Source of the DNA: Schumannella sp. 10F1B-5-1
GTDB lineage: Bacteria > Actinomycetota > Actinomycetes > Actinomycetales > Microbacteriaceae
DNA: 64,000 nucleotides
Direction of reading: 5' to 3'
Assembly (NCBI RefSeq): GCF_006517535.1
Contig: NZ_VHQH01000034.1
Span: forward strand, 124,001-188,000
A model generated the notes under the pieces. It worked only from the letters and a program-made list of their open reading frames with translations, did no database searches and was not told the origin of the DNA. The position numbers and the translations under genes are program-made. Of the stretch, positions 8,790 through 17,944 are shown in pieces. The stretch's first letter is position 1; every line of letters begins with the position of its first letter.

Positions 8790-10180
8790 CGTGCGGTCCT
8801 TTCCGTCGTGGCCGAAGCCGGGGTGTTCGAAGTCGTGCCGGCCGGAACCGACGTGCCGGCCGCAGCCGGCGGGATGGGCGAGGCGCCCGAGCGGCCGACC
8901 GCGCTGCGGCGGGCCTCGTCGAGCGCGTCGTGCGCGGGCAGCGCGTGACCCATGCGGTCGCGCTTGGCGTCGAGGTAGCCCTCGTTGAACTCGCCGACGC
9001 CGACGACCAGCGGAACCAGCTCATCCACCTGGATGCCCCGCTCGCGCAGCTGTCGCGCCTTCTCGGGGTTGTTGCTGAGCAGGCGCACCCGCTCGATGCC
9101 GAGATCGTCGAGGATCGCGGTCGCGGCGCCGTAGTCGCGCGCGTCGGCGGGCAGGCCCAGGCGCAGGTTGGCGTCGAGGGTGTCGAAGCCCTCCTCCTGC
9201 AGGCGGTAGGCGCGCAGCTTGTTGATGAGGCCGATGCCGCGGCCCTCGTGGCCGCGCAGGTAGATCACGACGCCGCCCTGATCGCGGATCGTCTCGAGCG
9301 CCGCATCCAGCTGGGGTCCGCATTCGCACTTGAGCGAGCCGAAGGCCTCGCCGGTCAGGCACTCGCTGTGCACGCGCACGAGGGTGCCGTCGACCGGGGC
9401 GACGCCCGCGGGGCCGTCGGAGATCCAGGCGACGTGGTCGGCGCCGGTCGAGCGGTCGCGGTAGGCGCGCACCCGGAAGGTGCCGTGCTCGGTCGGCACG
9501 GTCGTCTCGACCTCGAAGGTCACGCGCTGCCACTCGCTCACGTCGACGACCGGCTCGGGGTCTGTCTCGCAGCGGTTGGCCTCCATGAAGCGGATGAGCT
9601 CCTCGATCGTGATGACCGGGATGCCCTCCCGCTCGCCGAGGGCGATGAGGCCGGGCAGGCGCTCCATCTCGCCGTTGTCGGCGACGATCTCGCTGATCGC
9701 GCCGACCGGGATCAGCCCGGCCAGCTTCATCAGGTCGACCGCGGCCTCGGTGTGGCCGTCGCGCTCGCGCACACCGCCGTCCACGGCGCGCAGGGGCAGG
9801 ATGTGGCCGGGACGCGACAGCGACGCGGGCGTCGACGCCGGGTCGGCGAGCACGCGCAGCGTGTTGGCGCGGTCGCTGGCGCTGATGCCGGTGCTCAGGC
9901 GGTTCGCCGCATCCACGCTGACCGTGTAGGCCGTGCCGCGCGGGTCCTCGTTGTGAGCGACCATCGGCGGCAGGTCGAGCCGGTCGGCGATCTCGTTCGT
10001 CATCGGGGCGCAGATGAAGCCCGAGCTGTGCTTGACCGTCCACGCCACCCACTCCTGGCTCGCGGTCTGCGCCGCCAGCACGACGTCGCCCTCGTTCTCG
10101 CGGCCCTCGTCGTCGGCGACGATGACCGGCTTGCCCTGTCGCAGCGCCTCGAGCGCCTCGGGGATGCTCGCCAGGCTCAT
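8786..10180 (-). CDS. ribBA: Bifunctional 3,4-DHBP synthase / GTP cyclohydrolase II
   Basis: Two entry enzymes of riboflavin synthesis on one chain (464 aa). The N-terminal DHBP synthase (about residues 1-205) makes dihydroxybutanone phosphate from ribulose 5-phosphate: DDEGRENEGD, SSGFICAPM, SRPGHILPLRA and the catalytic GHTEA are present. The C-terminal GTP cyclohydrolase II (about 206-410) has the zinc site SECLTGEAFGSLKCECG (C-x10-C-x-C) and RGHEGRGIGL. A low-complexity Ala/Pro/Thr/Ser tail of about 50 residues follows, longer than usual. ATG at 10180 overlaps the ribE stop (ATGA). Confidence 0.96.
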   Translation of the reverse strand: MSLASIPEALEALRQGKPVIVADDEGRENEGDVVLAAQTASQEWVAWTVKHSSGFICAPMTNEIADRLDLPPMVAHNEDPRGTAYTVSVDAANRLSTGISASDRANTLRVLADPASTPASLSRPGHILPLRAVDGGVRERDGHTEAAVDLMKLAGLIPVGAISEIVADNGEMERLPGLIALGEREGIPVITIEELIRFMEANRCETDPEPVVDVSEWQRVTFEVETTVPTEHGTFRVRAYRDRSTGADHVAWISDGPAGVAPVDGTLVRVHSECLTGEAFGSLKCECGPQLDAALETIRDQGGVVIYLRGHEGRGIGLINKLRAYRLQEEGFDTLDANLRLGLPADARDYGAATAILDDLGIERVRLLSNNPEKARQLRERGIQVDELVPLVVGVGEFNEGYLDAKRDRMGHALPAHDALDEARRSAVGRSGASPIPPAAAGTSVPAGTTSNTPASATTERTAR

Positions 10181-10836
10181 GCGCGCACCTCCCCTTCCTG
10201 TTCGGTGTTCTTCGCTGCCGCGGCATCCGCCACGGGCTCGGGCAGGCGGCCCAGGTCGGCCAGACGCAGGATGTGCCGGGCCAGGATGTCGGTCTCGATG
10301 TTCACGGCGTCGCCGGCCTGGAGCGCGCCGAGCGTCGTCGCGGCGAGGGTCTCGGGGATGAGCGAGACCTCGAACCAGTCGTCGCCGACGCCGCTGACGG
10401 TGAGCGAGACGCCGTCGACCGCGATCGAGCCCTTGCGGGCCACGAGCGGCGCATGCTCCGCATCGAGGCTGAAGCGCAGCACGCGCCAGCCGTCGGCCTG
10501 CTCGAGCGTGAGCAGACGTGCGGTTCCGTCGATGTGGCCCTGCACGATGTGGCCGCCGAGGCGGGCGCCCGCGGCCATCGCGCGCTCGAGGTTGACCTCG
10601 TCGCCGGCCGTGCGGCCGCCGAGGGTGCTCATCGCGATCGAGACGCCCATGACGTCGGCCGTGAACCAGTCGGCGCCCTGGTCGACGACCGTGAGGCACA
10701 CGCCGCTGACCGAGATCGAATCGCCGTGGTGCGCGTCGGACGCGGCGAGGGGCGCGCGCACGGTGATGCGGGCGGCGTCGCCCTGCGGCTCCCAGGCGAG
10801 GATCTCGCCGCGCTCTTCGATGATTCCGGTGAACAT
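10177..10836 (-). CDS. ribE: Riboflavin synthase alpha chain
   Basis: Dismutates two 6,7-dimethyl-8-ribityllumazine molecules into riboflavin and the pyrimidine returned to RibH. Length (219 aa) and start (MFTGIIEERG) are classic. Two tandem lumazine-binding repeats are visible: repeat 1 ends near GGHIVQGHIDGTA, and repeat 2 contains KGSIAVDGVSLTVSGV and INIETDILARHI. ATG at 10836 shares one base with the ribD stop (TGATG) and its stop overlaps ribBA (ATGA), so translation should be coupled. The symbol ribE follows the actinobacterial/Gram-negative convention for riboflavin synthase. Confidence 0.96.
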   Translation of the reverse strand: MFTGIIEERGEILAWEPQGDAARITVRAPLAASDAHHGDSISVSGVCLTVVDQGADWFTADVMGVSIAMSTLGGRTAGDEVNLERAMAAGARLGGHIVQGHIDGTARLLTLEQADGWRVLRFSLDAEHAPLVARKGSIAVDGVSLTVSGVGDDWFEVSLIPETLAATTLGALQAGDAVNIETDILARHILRLADLGRLPEPVADAAAAKNTEQEGEVRA

Positions 10837-11960
10837 CAGCTCTCCTCGGTGGTGCGGGTGGTGCGGGTCGTGCTCGTGCCGCTCGGGGCGGCGGGCTCGG
10901 CCGTCACGAGCAGGTCGTCGCCGAGCTGCTCGACGGCGGTGATGCGCAGGCGGCGCGCGTCGGCGATCGTGCGGATGCCGAGGTCGCCCAGCGCGAGCCG
11001 GTCGCCGCCCAGCAGGGCGGGCGCCAGATAGATCAGGTACTCGTCGGCGAGGCCCGCGGCGACGATCGCGCTCGCGAGCGTCGGGCCGCCCTCGACGTAG
11101 GCGCGGCGCACGCCGCGCTCGTGCAGGTCGGCGAGCACCGCATCCAGGTCGCGGGTCGCGGTCTCGACCAGGCCGCGCGGATGCCGGCGCAGCACCGCAT
11201 CCGCGGGAACCGGCGTCGCGCCGACGACGACGGGCAGCGGCTGCGCGGCGAGCAGCTCGCCCGCGTCGCCCCGCGCGGTCAGCGAGGGGTCGTCGGCCAG
11301 CACGGTGCCGGTGCCGACGAGGATCGCGTCGCTCGCGGCGCGCTGCTCGTGCACGCGCTGGCGTGCGGCGGCGCCGGTGATCCACTGGCTCGTGCCGTCG
11401 GCGGCGGCCGCACGGCCGTCGAGCGTCGACGCCCACTTCACGGTCACCCACGGGCGGCCTCGGCGCACGGCCGTGAGCCAGCGGCGCAGGAAGGCCTCGG
11501 CCTCGGCGGCGAGCACGCCGCCCTCGACCTCGACGTCGGCCTCGCGCAAGCGGGTCGCCCCGCCCGAGGAGGTCTCTCCGGGATCGGAGACCGCATAGAC
11601 GACGCGGGCGACGCCGGCGGCGATGAGCGCCTCGCTGCAGGGGCCGGTGCGGCCGGTGTGGTTGCAGGGTTCGAGGGTGACGACGGCGGTCAGGCCGCGG
11701 GCGACGGCCGCCGTCGCTCCTTCGGTCCCCTGTGCGGCGGCGAGCTTCGCGAGCGCGTCGATCTCCGCGTGCGGGGTGCCTGCGCCGTGATGCCAGCCCT
11801 CGGCGACGACGCGGCCGTCGGCGTCGAGCAGCACGCATCCCACCTGCGGGTTGCCGCCGGTGACCGGACCCTGCGCGGCCAGCGCGAGAGCGCGGCGCAT
11901 GGCCCGCTCGATCGCGCCGTCGGCCGCGGGGCTCGCGTCGCGCGCCTGCGTCTCAGTCAT
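10836..11960 (-). CDS. ribD: Bifunctional riboflavin deaminase-reductase
   Basis: Second and third steps of riboflavin synthesis (374 aa). The N-terminal zinc deaminase (about residues 15-160) shows HAEIDAL and LEPCNHTGRTGPC; the C-terminal NADPH reductase (about 165-360) shows VTVKWASTLDGRAA, SDAILVGTGTVLADDP and the late AYVEGGPTLAS. ATG at 11960 is preferred over upstream in-frame sites because GGAAG lies 6-7 bases before it. It is the first gene of ribD-ribE-ribBA-ribH, so the whole operon is under the FMN riboswitch just upstream. Confidence 0.95.
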   Translation of the reverse strand: MTETQARDASPAADGAIERAMRRALALAAQGPVTGGNPQVGCVLLDADGRVVAEGWHHGAGTPHAEIDALAKLAAAQGTEGATAAVARGLTAVVTLEPCNHTGRTGPCSEALIAAGVARVVYAVSDPGETSSGGATRLREADVEVEGGVLAAEAEAFLRRWLTAVRRGRPWVTVKWASTLDGRAAAADGTSQWITGAAARQRVHEQRAASDAILVGTGTVLADDPSLTARGDAGELLAAQPLPVVVGATPVPADAVLRRHPRGLVETATRDLDAVLADLHERGVRRAYVEGGPTLASAIVAAGLADEYLIYLAPALLGGDRLALGDLGIRTIADARRLRITAVEQLGDDLLVTAEPAAPSGTSTTRTTRTTEES

Positions 11961-12034
11961 CCGGATCTTCCTGCTCGTGTCGAGCACGGGTTCCGGGGAT
12001 GACGGCGTTCGCCGCGCGGCGTCCACGAATGCGG

Positions 12035-12160
12035 ACGCCCTGCGCTCCTCCCATCCGGACTTTCACCGTCGGCGCTGGAATTCCACCAGCTCGGCCTCAC
12101 CTGGATGAGGTTCGCGGACTATGACCGCCGGCTCGGATTTTCACCGACCCCGGAGCACAT
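12035..12160 (-). promoter_or_regulatory. FMN riboswitch (RFN element)
   Basis: Read on the minus strand, the leader carries the invariant blocks of the RFN aptamer: GGGGTCGGTGAAAATCC near the 5' end, a central region with CCAGGTGAGGC, then GACGGTGAAAGTCCGGATG and GGGAGGAGCGCAG closing the basal stem with the early GCTCC. It sits about 80 bases before ribD, so FMN binding would shut off the riboflavin operon at transcription or translation. The exact edges are approximate. Confidence 0.93.
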
Positions 12161-12286
12161 TGCTTCTGTCTGCAGACTACAACGGGCATCCGTCAGTCGT
12201 ATTCCCGGGCGTCACACGCGGTCGCACGAGCGCGCGGCGGGGCGAGCTGCCGCGTGCAGCGGCGATCTGGCCCGCGTGGTCCGCGC

Positions 12287-13273
12287 CTACGCGTCGACCA
12301 GGTGCCGCGCGGTGTCCTCGTCGACCACGAGGTCGGTCATGATGCCGGCCTCGAGGGCGCCGCGCAGGCTCTCGAGCTTCGAGAGGCCGCTGACGACGCA
12401 GAGCCGGCGGGGGATCGCGCGCATCTCATCCAGGCTCGGGCCCGAGGAGCGGGCGTTGAGGGCGATTCCGTCGTCGGAGCCGTCAGCGCGGTAGAACACG
12501 GTCGCGACGTCGCCGACGACGCCCTCGGTGCGCAGGATCTCGTGGTCGTCGGCGTCGAAGTAGTCGCCCGCGTAGACGTGGCTCGGCACGACCGCCTGCG
12601 GCGAGCCCAGGCCGAACACGGCCAGGTCGGTGCGTCGCTGCAGCTCGAGCACGCGGCGGATGCTGCGCTCGCGGAAGAGCGCCTGCTTCGTCGCGGGGTC
12701 GTCGAACAGCGCCGGCACCGGGAACTGGTGCGGCTCGGCCCCGAACGCGGCGCCGAAGCGGCTGAGGATCTCGCCCGCGTAGGGGATGCCCGAGGTGCGG
12801 GTGTTGGCGGCGCCGTTGAGCTGCACCAGGTGCACGTTGTGCGTCTTCTTGCTCAGCAGGTGGCGTCCCATCGCGCTGAGCGTCGAGCCCCAGGCGATGC
12901 CGATCGTCATGTTCGAGTCGACCAGGCCGCTGAGAATGCGTGCGGCCGAGATGGCCACGCGCTCGAGCCGGTCGACCTCGCTGATGCGATCGGGAACCGG
13001 CACGACGTGCGCGGTGACCCCGTGACGGGTGCGGATCTCGTGCTGCGTGCGGGTCGACAGATCGAGGGGCGAGTGGATGCTGATCTCCACGAGCCCGGTC
13101 TCGCGGGCGAAGCTGAGCAGCCGCGACACCGAGGACCGCGAGGTGTGCAGCTCCCGGGCGATGGCATCCATCGTCAGGTCCTGCAGGTAGTAGAGCTGGG
13201 CCGCCCGCAGGGCCTCCCGCGACTTGATCGAGTCGGGGGCGGTGCTGCGCGCTTCGCTCTGGATCGTCATCAT
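12287..13273 (-). CDS. SorC-family sugar-binding transcriptional regulator
   Basis: Repressor/activator of 328 aa. The N-terminal helix-turn-helix (about residues 20-55: AAQLYYLQDLTMDAIARELHTSRSSVSRLL) precedes a sugar-phosphate-binding domain with the family's GIAWGSTLSAM segment and NGAANTRTSG. ATG at 13273 is chosen because AGAGGA lies 4-5 bases upstream; a TTG 24 bases earlier is less likely. The gene is divergent from glpD with about 90 bases between, so it probably senses glycerol 3-phosphate or another glycolytic phosphate and controls glycerol use. That role is inferred from position only. Confidence 0.88.
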   Translation of the reverse strand: MMTIQSEARSTAPDSIKSREALRAAQLYYLQDLTMDAIARELHTSRSSVSRLLSFARETGLVEISIHSPLDLSTRTQHEIRTRHGVTAHVVPVPDRISEVDRLERVAISAARILSGLVDSNMTIGIAWGSTLSAMGRHLLSKKTHNVHLVQLNGAANTRTSGIPYAGEILSRFGAAFGAEPHQFPVPALFDDPATKQALFRERSIRRVLELQRRTDLAVFGLGSPQAVVPSHVYAGDYFDADDHEILRTEGVVGDVATVFYRADGSDDGIALNARSSGPSLDEMRAIPRRLCVVSGLSKLESLRGALEAGIMTDLVVDEDTARHLVDA

Positions 13274-13302
13274 CCGTTCCTCTGCACGTTCGTTCAAACG
13301 GC

Positions 13303-13330
13303 TTGCAAGATCGTGCGTCGCCGGTATGAC
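13303..13330 (+). promoter_or_regulatory. Promoter of glpD
   Basis: TTGCAA (13303-13308), a 16-base spacer and TATGAC (13325-13330). GAGGAAGG follows as ribosome binding site before GTG at 13366. The region also contains a CGTT...AACG inverted arrangement (13288-13300) that the divergent SorC protein may bind. Confidence 0.5.
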
Positions 13331-13365
13331 TGTACCGAGAAACTCCCCGAGGAAGGCAGATCCAC

Positions 13366-15111
13366 GTGAGCCCGTCGACGCCGACGTCCCCCAACCGCTC
13401 CGACCTGGCGGCGCTGCGCGCCCGCCCGACCGCCCGAGTGCTCGTCATCGGCGGCGGCATCAACGGCATCGCGACCTTCCGCGATCTCGCTCTGCAGGGC
13501 GTGGATGTCGTGCTCGTCGAGCGCGGCGACTTCGTCTCGGGTGCGTCCTCGGCCTCGTCGCACATGGTGCACGGCGGCATCCGCTACCTCGAGAACGGCG
13601 AGTTCCGCCTCGTCAACGAGTCGGTCGTCGAGCGCAACGGGCTCATCCGAATCGCGCCGCACTACGTCAAGCCGCTGCAGACGACTGTGCCGATCTTCTC
13701 GACGTTCAGCGGCATCCTGTCGGCCCCGCTGCGCTTCGTCACGCACAAGCAGGGCAAGCCGAAGGAGCGCGGCGCCGCGCTCATCAAGGTCGGCCTCACG
13801 ATCTACGACACCTTCTCGCGCGACGGCGGCAGCGTTCCCCGTCACCGCTTCCTCGGTCGCAGGAAGGCGCTCGCCGACCTGCCGAAGATGAACCCCGGCC
13901 TCAAGTACACGGCCACCTACTACGACGCCTCGATGCACGACCCGGAGCGCATCGCCCTCGACGTGCTGCACGACGGCGTCGTCGCCGGCGGCGACCGCGC
14001 CCGTGCGGTCAACCACCTCGAGGCCGTCGGCGCCGCGGGTGGCGCGGTCACGGTGAAGGATGCGCTGACCGGCGAGACCTTCGACATCACCGCCGACATC
14101 GTGGTCAACACCTCGGGCCCCTGGACCGACCTGACGAACGCCGCCCTCGGCACCCCCACGACGTTCATGGGCGGAACCAAGGGCTCGCACATCGTGCTCG
14201 ACAACCCCGAGCTCGTCGCCGCGACCAAGGGCCGCGAGATCTTCTTCGAGCACTCCGACGGCCGCATCGTGCTGATCTACCCGCTGAAGGGCCGCGTCAT
14301 GGTCGGCACGACCGACATCGACGCCGACCCCTCGCAGCCGGTCGTCTGCACCGAGGAGGAGGTCGACTACTTCTTCGACCTCGTCAAGCACGTCTTCCCG
14401 ACGATCGCCGTCGACCGCTCGCAGATCGTCTACCGCTTCTCGGGCATCCGCCCGCTGCCGCGTCACGACGACACCGCGCCCGGCTTCGTGTCGCGCGACT
14501 ACCGCATCGAGGAGGGCACGCTCGGCGGAACGCCGACGCTGAGCCTCGTCGGCGGCAAGTGGACGACCTTCCGCGCCCTCGCCGAGCACCTGACGAACGA
14601 GGTGCTGCAGCGTCTCGGCGTCGAGCGCACCGTGTCGACCGCGGGGCTCGCGATCGGCGGCGGCAAGGACTGGCCCGCCGACGACGCCGCGCGTCGCGCC
14701 TGGGTGAGCGCCAACGCCGCCGGCCTCCCGGCCGAGCGCGTCGAGCAGCTGCTCGAACGCTACGGCACCCGCGCCGTCGAGACGATCGCCGCGGTCACCG
14801 CCGCCGGCGCCGCCGCGGCCGGAACGGATGACCAGCCGCTGGTGAACGATCGTGCATACAGCGTGGGCGAGATCGCGCACCTCGTGCGCGCCGAGCAGGT
14901 CGTGCACCTCGACGACCTGCTGCTGCGCCGCACCTCGCTCGCCTTCGTCGGCGGGCTCAGCCGCGAACTGCTCGACGAGATCGCGACCATCGCCGCGGCC
15001 GAGCTGGGCTGGGACGACGCCCGTCGCACGGCCGAAATCGAGGCCGTCGTCGCCCTGCTGCGCGACGCCCACGGCGTCGAGCTGGGAGTGGTCACCACCA
15101 CGGGGGCTTGA
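13366..15111 (+). CDS. glpD: Glycerol-3-phosphate dehydrogenase (aerobic, FAD)
   Basis: Oxidises sn-glycerol 3-phosphate to dihydroxyacetone phosphate and passes electrons to the membrane quinone pool; peripheral membrane flavoprotein of 581 aa. The FAD-binding Rossmann motif is VLVIGGGINGIATFRDLA (near residue 25), followed by the family block SSHMVHGGIRYLENGEFRLV. Later blocks include GTTDIDADP and SLVGGKWTTFR, and a C-terminal helical cap completes the usual length. GTG start with strong GAGGAAGG. With glpF and glpK downstream it forms the glycerol pathway, transcribed divergently from the SorC regulator. Confidence 0.95.
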   Translation: MSPSTPTSPNRSDLAALRARPTARVLVIGGGINGIATFRDLALQGVDVVLVERGDFVSGASSASSHMVHGGIRYLENGEFRLVNESVVERNGLIRIAPHYVKPLQTTVPIFSTFSGILSAPLRFVTHKQGKPKERGAALIKVGLTIYDTFSRDGGSVPRHRFLGRRKALADLPKMNPGLKYTATYYDASMHDPERIALDVLHDGVVAGGDRARAVNHLEAVGAAGGAVTVKDALTGETFDITADIVVNTSGPWTDLTNAALGTPTTFMGGTKGSHIVLDNPELVAATKGREIFFEHSDGRIVLIYPLKGRVMVGTTDIDADPSQPVVCTEEEVDYFFDLVKHVFPTIAVDRSQIVYRFSGIRPLPRHDDTAPGFVSRDYRIEEGTLGGTPTLSLVGGKWTTFRALAEHLTNEVLQRLGVERTVSTAGLAIGGGKDWPADDAARRAWVSANAAGLPAERVEQLLERYGTRAVETIAAVTAAGAAAAGTDDQPLVNDRAYSVGEIAHLVRAEQVVHLDDLLLRRTSLAFVGGLSRELLDEIATIAAAELGWDDARRTAEIEAVVALLRDAHGVELGVVTTTGA

Positions 15112-15148
15112 ACAACGGGAGAAATGGACGGATGTGCACGCGTTTCAC

Positions 15149-15177
15149 TTGCCGGTGATCGCGCGCAGTCGTTAGCT
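15149..15177 (+). promoter_or_regulatory. Promoter of glpF
   Basis: TTGCCG (15149-15154), 17-base spacer, TTAGCT (15172-15177), with AGAAAGG as the ribosome site of glpF. Start predicted near 15184, giving a leader of about 70 bases. Confidence 0.5.
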
Positions 15178-15255
15178 TTCCCCTGAAATCACAGACGGCA
15201 TCCCGGTGTATCGAAGCTCTGGACGCTTCGCCGGCGGAGCCCAAGAAAGGTCAAC

Positions 15256-15993
15256 GTGGACATCAATCTCGGACTGTATTTCGTCTCGGAGCTGGTCGGC
15301 ACCGCGATGCTGCTGCTCCTCGGTTGTGGTGTCGTCGCGAACGTCGCCCTCACCAAGACCAAGGGCAACGCCGGCGGATTCCTCCTGGTGAACTTCGGCT
15401 GGGGCCTCGCGGTCTTCGCCGGCGTCATCGTCTCGCAGTACTCGGGCGCTCAGCTGAACCCGGCCGTCTCGATCGGTCTGCTCATCACCGGCGCGATCAC
15501 GATCGGTCAGTTCTTCGTCGCGATCCTCGCCCAGCTGCTCGGAGCCATCATCGGCGCCGTGCTCGTCTGGCTCGCCTACAAGCAGCACTTCGACGAGGAG
15601 CCCGAGCCCGCCAACAAGCTCGGCGTCTTCTCGACGGGCCCCGGCATCCGCAGCGCCGGATGGAACCTGGTCACCGAGATCATCGCGACCTTCGTGCTCG
15701 TGTTCGTCATCCTCGGCTTCGGCGCCGGCAAGCTCGGCGAGGGCGTCAACCTCGGTGCCCTGAGCGCCCTGGCCGTCGCCCTGCTGGTGGTCGGCATCGG
15801 CGCCTCGCTCGGTGGCCCCACCGGCTACGCCATCAACCCGGCCCGTGACCTCGGACCCCGCATCGCCCACGCGATCCTCCCCATCAAGGGCAAGGGCTCG
15901 AGCGACTGGGGCTACTCCTGGGTTCCGGTCGTCGGCCCGCTGATCGGTGGTGCGATCGCCGCGATCGCCGCGCCGCTGCTCACCCTCGGCTGA
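15256..15993 (+). CDS. glpF: Glycerol uptake facilitator (MIP/aquaglyceroporin)
   Basis: Membrane channel of 245 aa that lets glycerol diffuse into the cell for trapping by GlpK. Six helices and two half-helices are predicted, with both NPA boxes present: QLNPAVS (about residue 73) and [11 protein letters not shown] (about 193). The Asp after the second NPAR is typical of glycerol-conducting rather than water-only channels. GTG start with AGAAAGG upstream. It lies between glpD and glpK, separated from glpK by a strong hairpin. Confidence 0.95.
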   Translation: MDINLGLYFVSELVGTAMLLLLGCGVVANVALTKTKGNAGGFLLVNFGWGLAVFAGVIVSQYSGAQLNPAVSIGLLITGAITIGQFFVAILAQLLGAIIGAVLVWLAYKQHFDEEPEPANKLGVFSTGPGIRSAGWNLVTEIIATFVLVFVILGFGAGKLGEGVNLGALSALAVALLVVGIGASLGGPTGYAINPARDLGPRIAHAILPIKGKGSSDWGYSWVPVVGPLIGGAIAAIAAPLLTLG

Positions 15994-16060
15994 ACCCCGG
16001 CCGAGCGCGCTCGGCTGATTCCCCCGCGGCGCACAGCCCTCACACCGCACCACCTGATCG

Positions 16061-16103
16061 GCTGACGGGGTCCGGTCGGCCATCCCGGCCGGACCCCGTC
16101 AGC
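16061..16103. terminator. 15-bp perfect hairpin between glpF and glpK
   Basis: GCTGACGGGGTCCGG (16061-16075) pairs perfectly with CCGGACCCCGTCAGC (16089-16103) around a 13-base loop that can also pair internally. No T-run follows, so it may stop only part of transcription, protect the glpF mRNA end, or serve as a processing site. Confidence 0.6.
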
Positions 16104-16160
16104 GGATGCCCGCTCACCCCGCTTCACCCGCACAAAATCCGACAAAGGAGTCTTCAGCAC

Positions 16161-17672
16161 ATGGCTGATTACGTCATCGCGATCGATCAGGGCACGACCT
16201 CGTCGCGTGCCATCATCTTCGACAAGAAGGGGAGCATCGTCTCCACCGGTCAGAAGGAGCACGAGCAGATCTTCCCGAAGGCGGGATGGGTCGAGCACAA
16301 CCCGGTCGAGATCTGGGACAACGTCCGCGAGGTCATCGGCCAGGCCCTCTCGAAGGCCGACCTGACCCGCCACGACATCGCCGCCGTCGGCATCACCAAC
16401 CAGCGCGAGACCGCCGTCGTCTGGGACAAGACCACCGGCCAGCCGGTCTACAACGCCATCGTCTGGCAGGACACCCGCACCCAGTCGATCGTCGACGAGC
16501 TCGCCCAGGGCGACGTCGAGCGCTACAAGTCCATCGTCGGCCTGCCGCTCGCGACCTACTTCTCGGGCACCAAGATCAAGTGGATCCTCGACAACGTCGA
16601 CGGCGCCCGCGCCAAGGCCGAGGCCGGCGACCTGCTGTTCGGCACGACCGACTGCTGGGTTCTCTGGAACCTGACCGGCGGCACCGACGGCGGCGTGCAC
16701 GTCACCGACGTCACCAACGCCTCGCGCACCCTGTTCATGGACCTCGAGACGCTCTCGTGGCGCGACGACATCCTCGCCGACTTCGGCGTGCCGAAGTCGA
16801 TGCTGCCCGAGATCAAGTCGTCGTCCGAGGTCTACGGCACCGTCGAGTCGTCGAACCTGCTGCGCGAGGTGCCGATCTCCGGCATCCTCGGCGACCAGCA
16901 GGCCGCCACCTTCGGTCAGGCCGCCTTCGCCGCCGGTGAGAGCAAGAACACCTACGGCACCGGCAACTTCCTGATCTTCAACACCGACACCGAGATCGTG
17001 CACTCCAAGAACGGACTGCTGACGACCGTCGGCTACAAGCTCGGCGACCAGCCCACCCACTACGCGCTCGAGGGATCGATCGCCGTGACGGGCTCGCTCA
17101 TCCAGTGGCTGCGCGACAACCTCGGCATCATCTCCTCGGCCCCCGAGGTTGAGGAGCTGGCGAAGTCGGTCGACGACAACGGCGGCGCCTACATCGTGCC
17201 CGCGTTCTCGGGTCTGTTCGCGCCCTACTGGCGTCCGGATGCGCGGGGCGCCCTCGTGGGCCTGACCCGCTACGTCAACAAGGGCCACATCGCGCGCGCC
17301 GCGCTCGAGTCGACCGCCTTCCAGACCGCCGAGGTGATCGAGGCCGTCAACGCCGACTCGGGTGTCGAGCTGACCGAGCTCAAGGTCGACGGCGGCATGA
17401 CCGCCAACGACACGCTCATGCAGTTCCAGGCGGACATCCTGGGCGTGCCGGTCGTGCGTCCGGTCGTCGCGGAGACCACCGCCCTCGGCGCCGCCTACGC
17501 GGCCGGCCTCGCGGTCGGCTTCTGGTCGGGCCTCGACGACCTCGCCGCCAACTGGCAGGAGGACAAGCGCTGGGAGCCGAACCTCGACGCCGACGAGCGC
17601 GCCCGCCAGCTGCGCCTCTGGAAGAAGGCCGTCACCAAGTCGATGGACTGGGTCGACGCCGACGTGAAGTAA
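16161..17672 (+). CDS. glpK: Glycerol kinase
   Basis: Phosphorylates glycerol with ATP to sn-glycerol 3-phosphate, the substrate of GlpD. Full-length FGGY kinase of 503 aa: [14 protein letters not shown] at the N-terminus (phosphate 1 loop), [13 protein letters not shown], the first FGGY signature around [24 protein letters not shown], and [27 protein letters not shown], the second signature. A ribosome site (AAAGGAG) lies 8 bases before ATG. A T-tailed terminator follows. Confidence 0.97.
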   Translation: MADYVIAIDQGTTSSRAIIFDKKGSIVSTGQKEHEQIFPKAGWVEHNPVEIWDNVREVIGQALSKADLTRHDIAAVGITNQRETAVVWDKTTGQPVYNAIVWQDTRTQSIVDELAQGDVERYKSIVGLPLATYFSGTKIKWILDNVDGARAKAEAGDLLFGTTDCWVLWNLTGGTDGGVHVTDVTNASRTLFMDLETLSWRDDILADFGVPKSMLPEIKSSSEVYGTVESSNLLREVPISGILGDQQAATFGQAAFAAGESKNTYGTGNFLIFNTDTEIVHSKNGLLTTVGYKLGDQPTHYALEGSIAVTGSLIQWLRDNLGIISSAPEVEELAKSVDDNGGAYIVPAFSGLFAPYWRPDARGALVGLTRYVNKGHIARAALESTAFQTAEVIEAVNADSGVELTELKVDGGMTANDTLMQFQADILGVPVVRPVVAETTALGAAYAAGLAVGFWSGLDDLAANWQEDKRWEPNLDADERARQLRLWKKAVTKSMDWVDADVK

Positions 17673-17691
17673 GCACCGCGCCCCTGCGCGA

Positions 17692-17724
17692 AGGGCCCGG
17701 CAGCTGCGGCTGCCGGGCCCTTTC
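17692..17724 (+). terminator. Rho-independent terminator of the glp genes
   Basis: AAGGGCCCGGCAGC, four-base loop TGCG, GCTGCCGGGCCCTTT: a 14-bp stem ending in T residues, 20 bases after the glpK stop. Confidence 0.85.
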
Positions 17725-17800
17725 CCGTGCGGGCGCGTCCGCTCGCCCGCCCCCGCCCGCCCGCACGACCGCGCACGCACGCGCCTTCAGAGCGGTGACC

Positions 17801-17862
17801 AACTCAGGAGATTCGCCGCCAGGTGGGGCGCGCGGCCCACCTCAGCACATATCTCCTGAGTT
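17801..17862. repeat. 62-bp palindromic repeat E1 (upstream of DUF559-type gene)
   Basis: Outer arms AACTCAGGAGAT (17801-17812) and ATCTCCTGAGTT (17851-17862) are perfect, with an inner stem AGGTGGG/CCCACCT (17821-17827/17836-17842). A homologous element of identical length lies at 18967-19028 on the other side of the gene. E1 ends 82 bases before the gene start. Confidence 0.9.
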
Positions 17863-17944
17863 GCGTCATACCGGGGAGTCCTCCACAGCGGCGCAGCGGG
17901 ACGTTCTTTCCACGTCGGGCTCGGGCGGCGCGGCTAGCGCCGAC

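Noticed and set aside
13294-15072. About 590-codon open frame antisense to glpD
   Set aside because: glpD is complete and recognisable; the antisense product has no domain.
15912-17780. About 620-codon open frame antisense to glpK
   Set aside because: Low-complexity translation and no start signal, and it is fully covered by an intact glycerol kinase gene.
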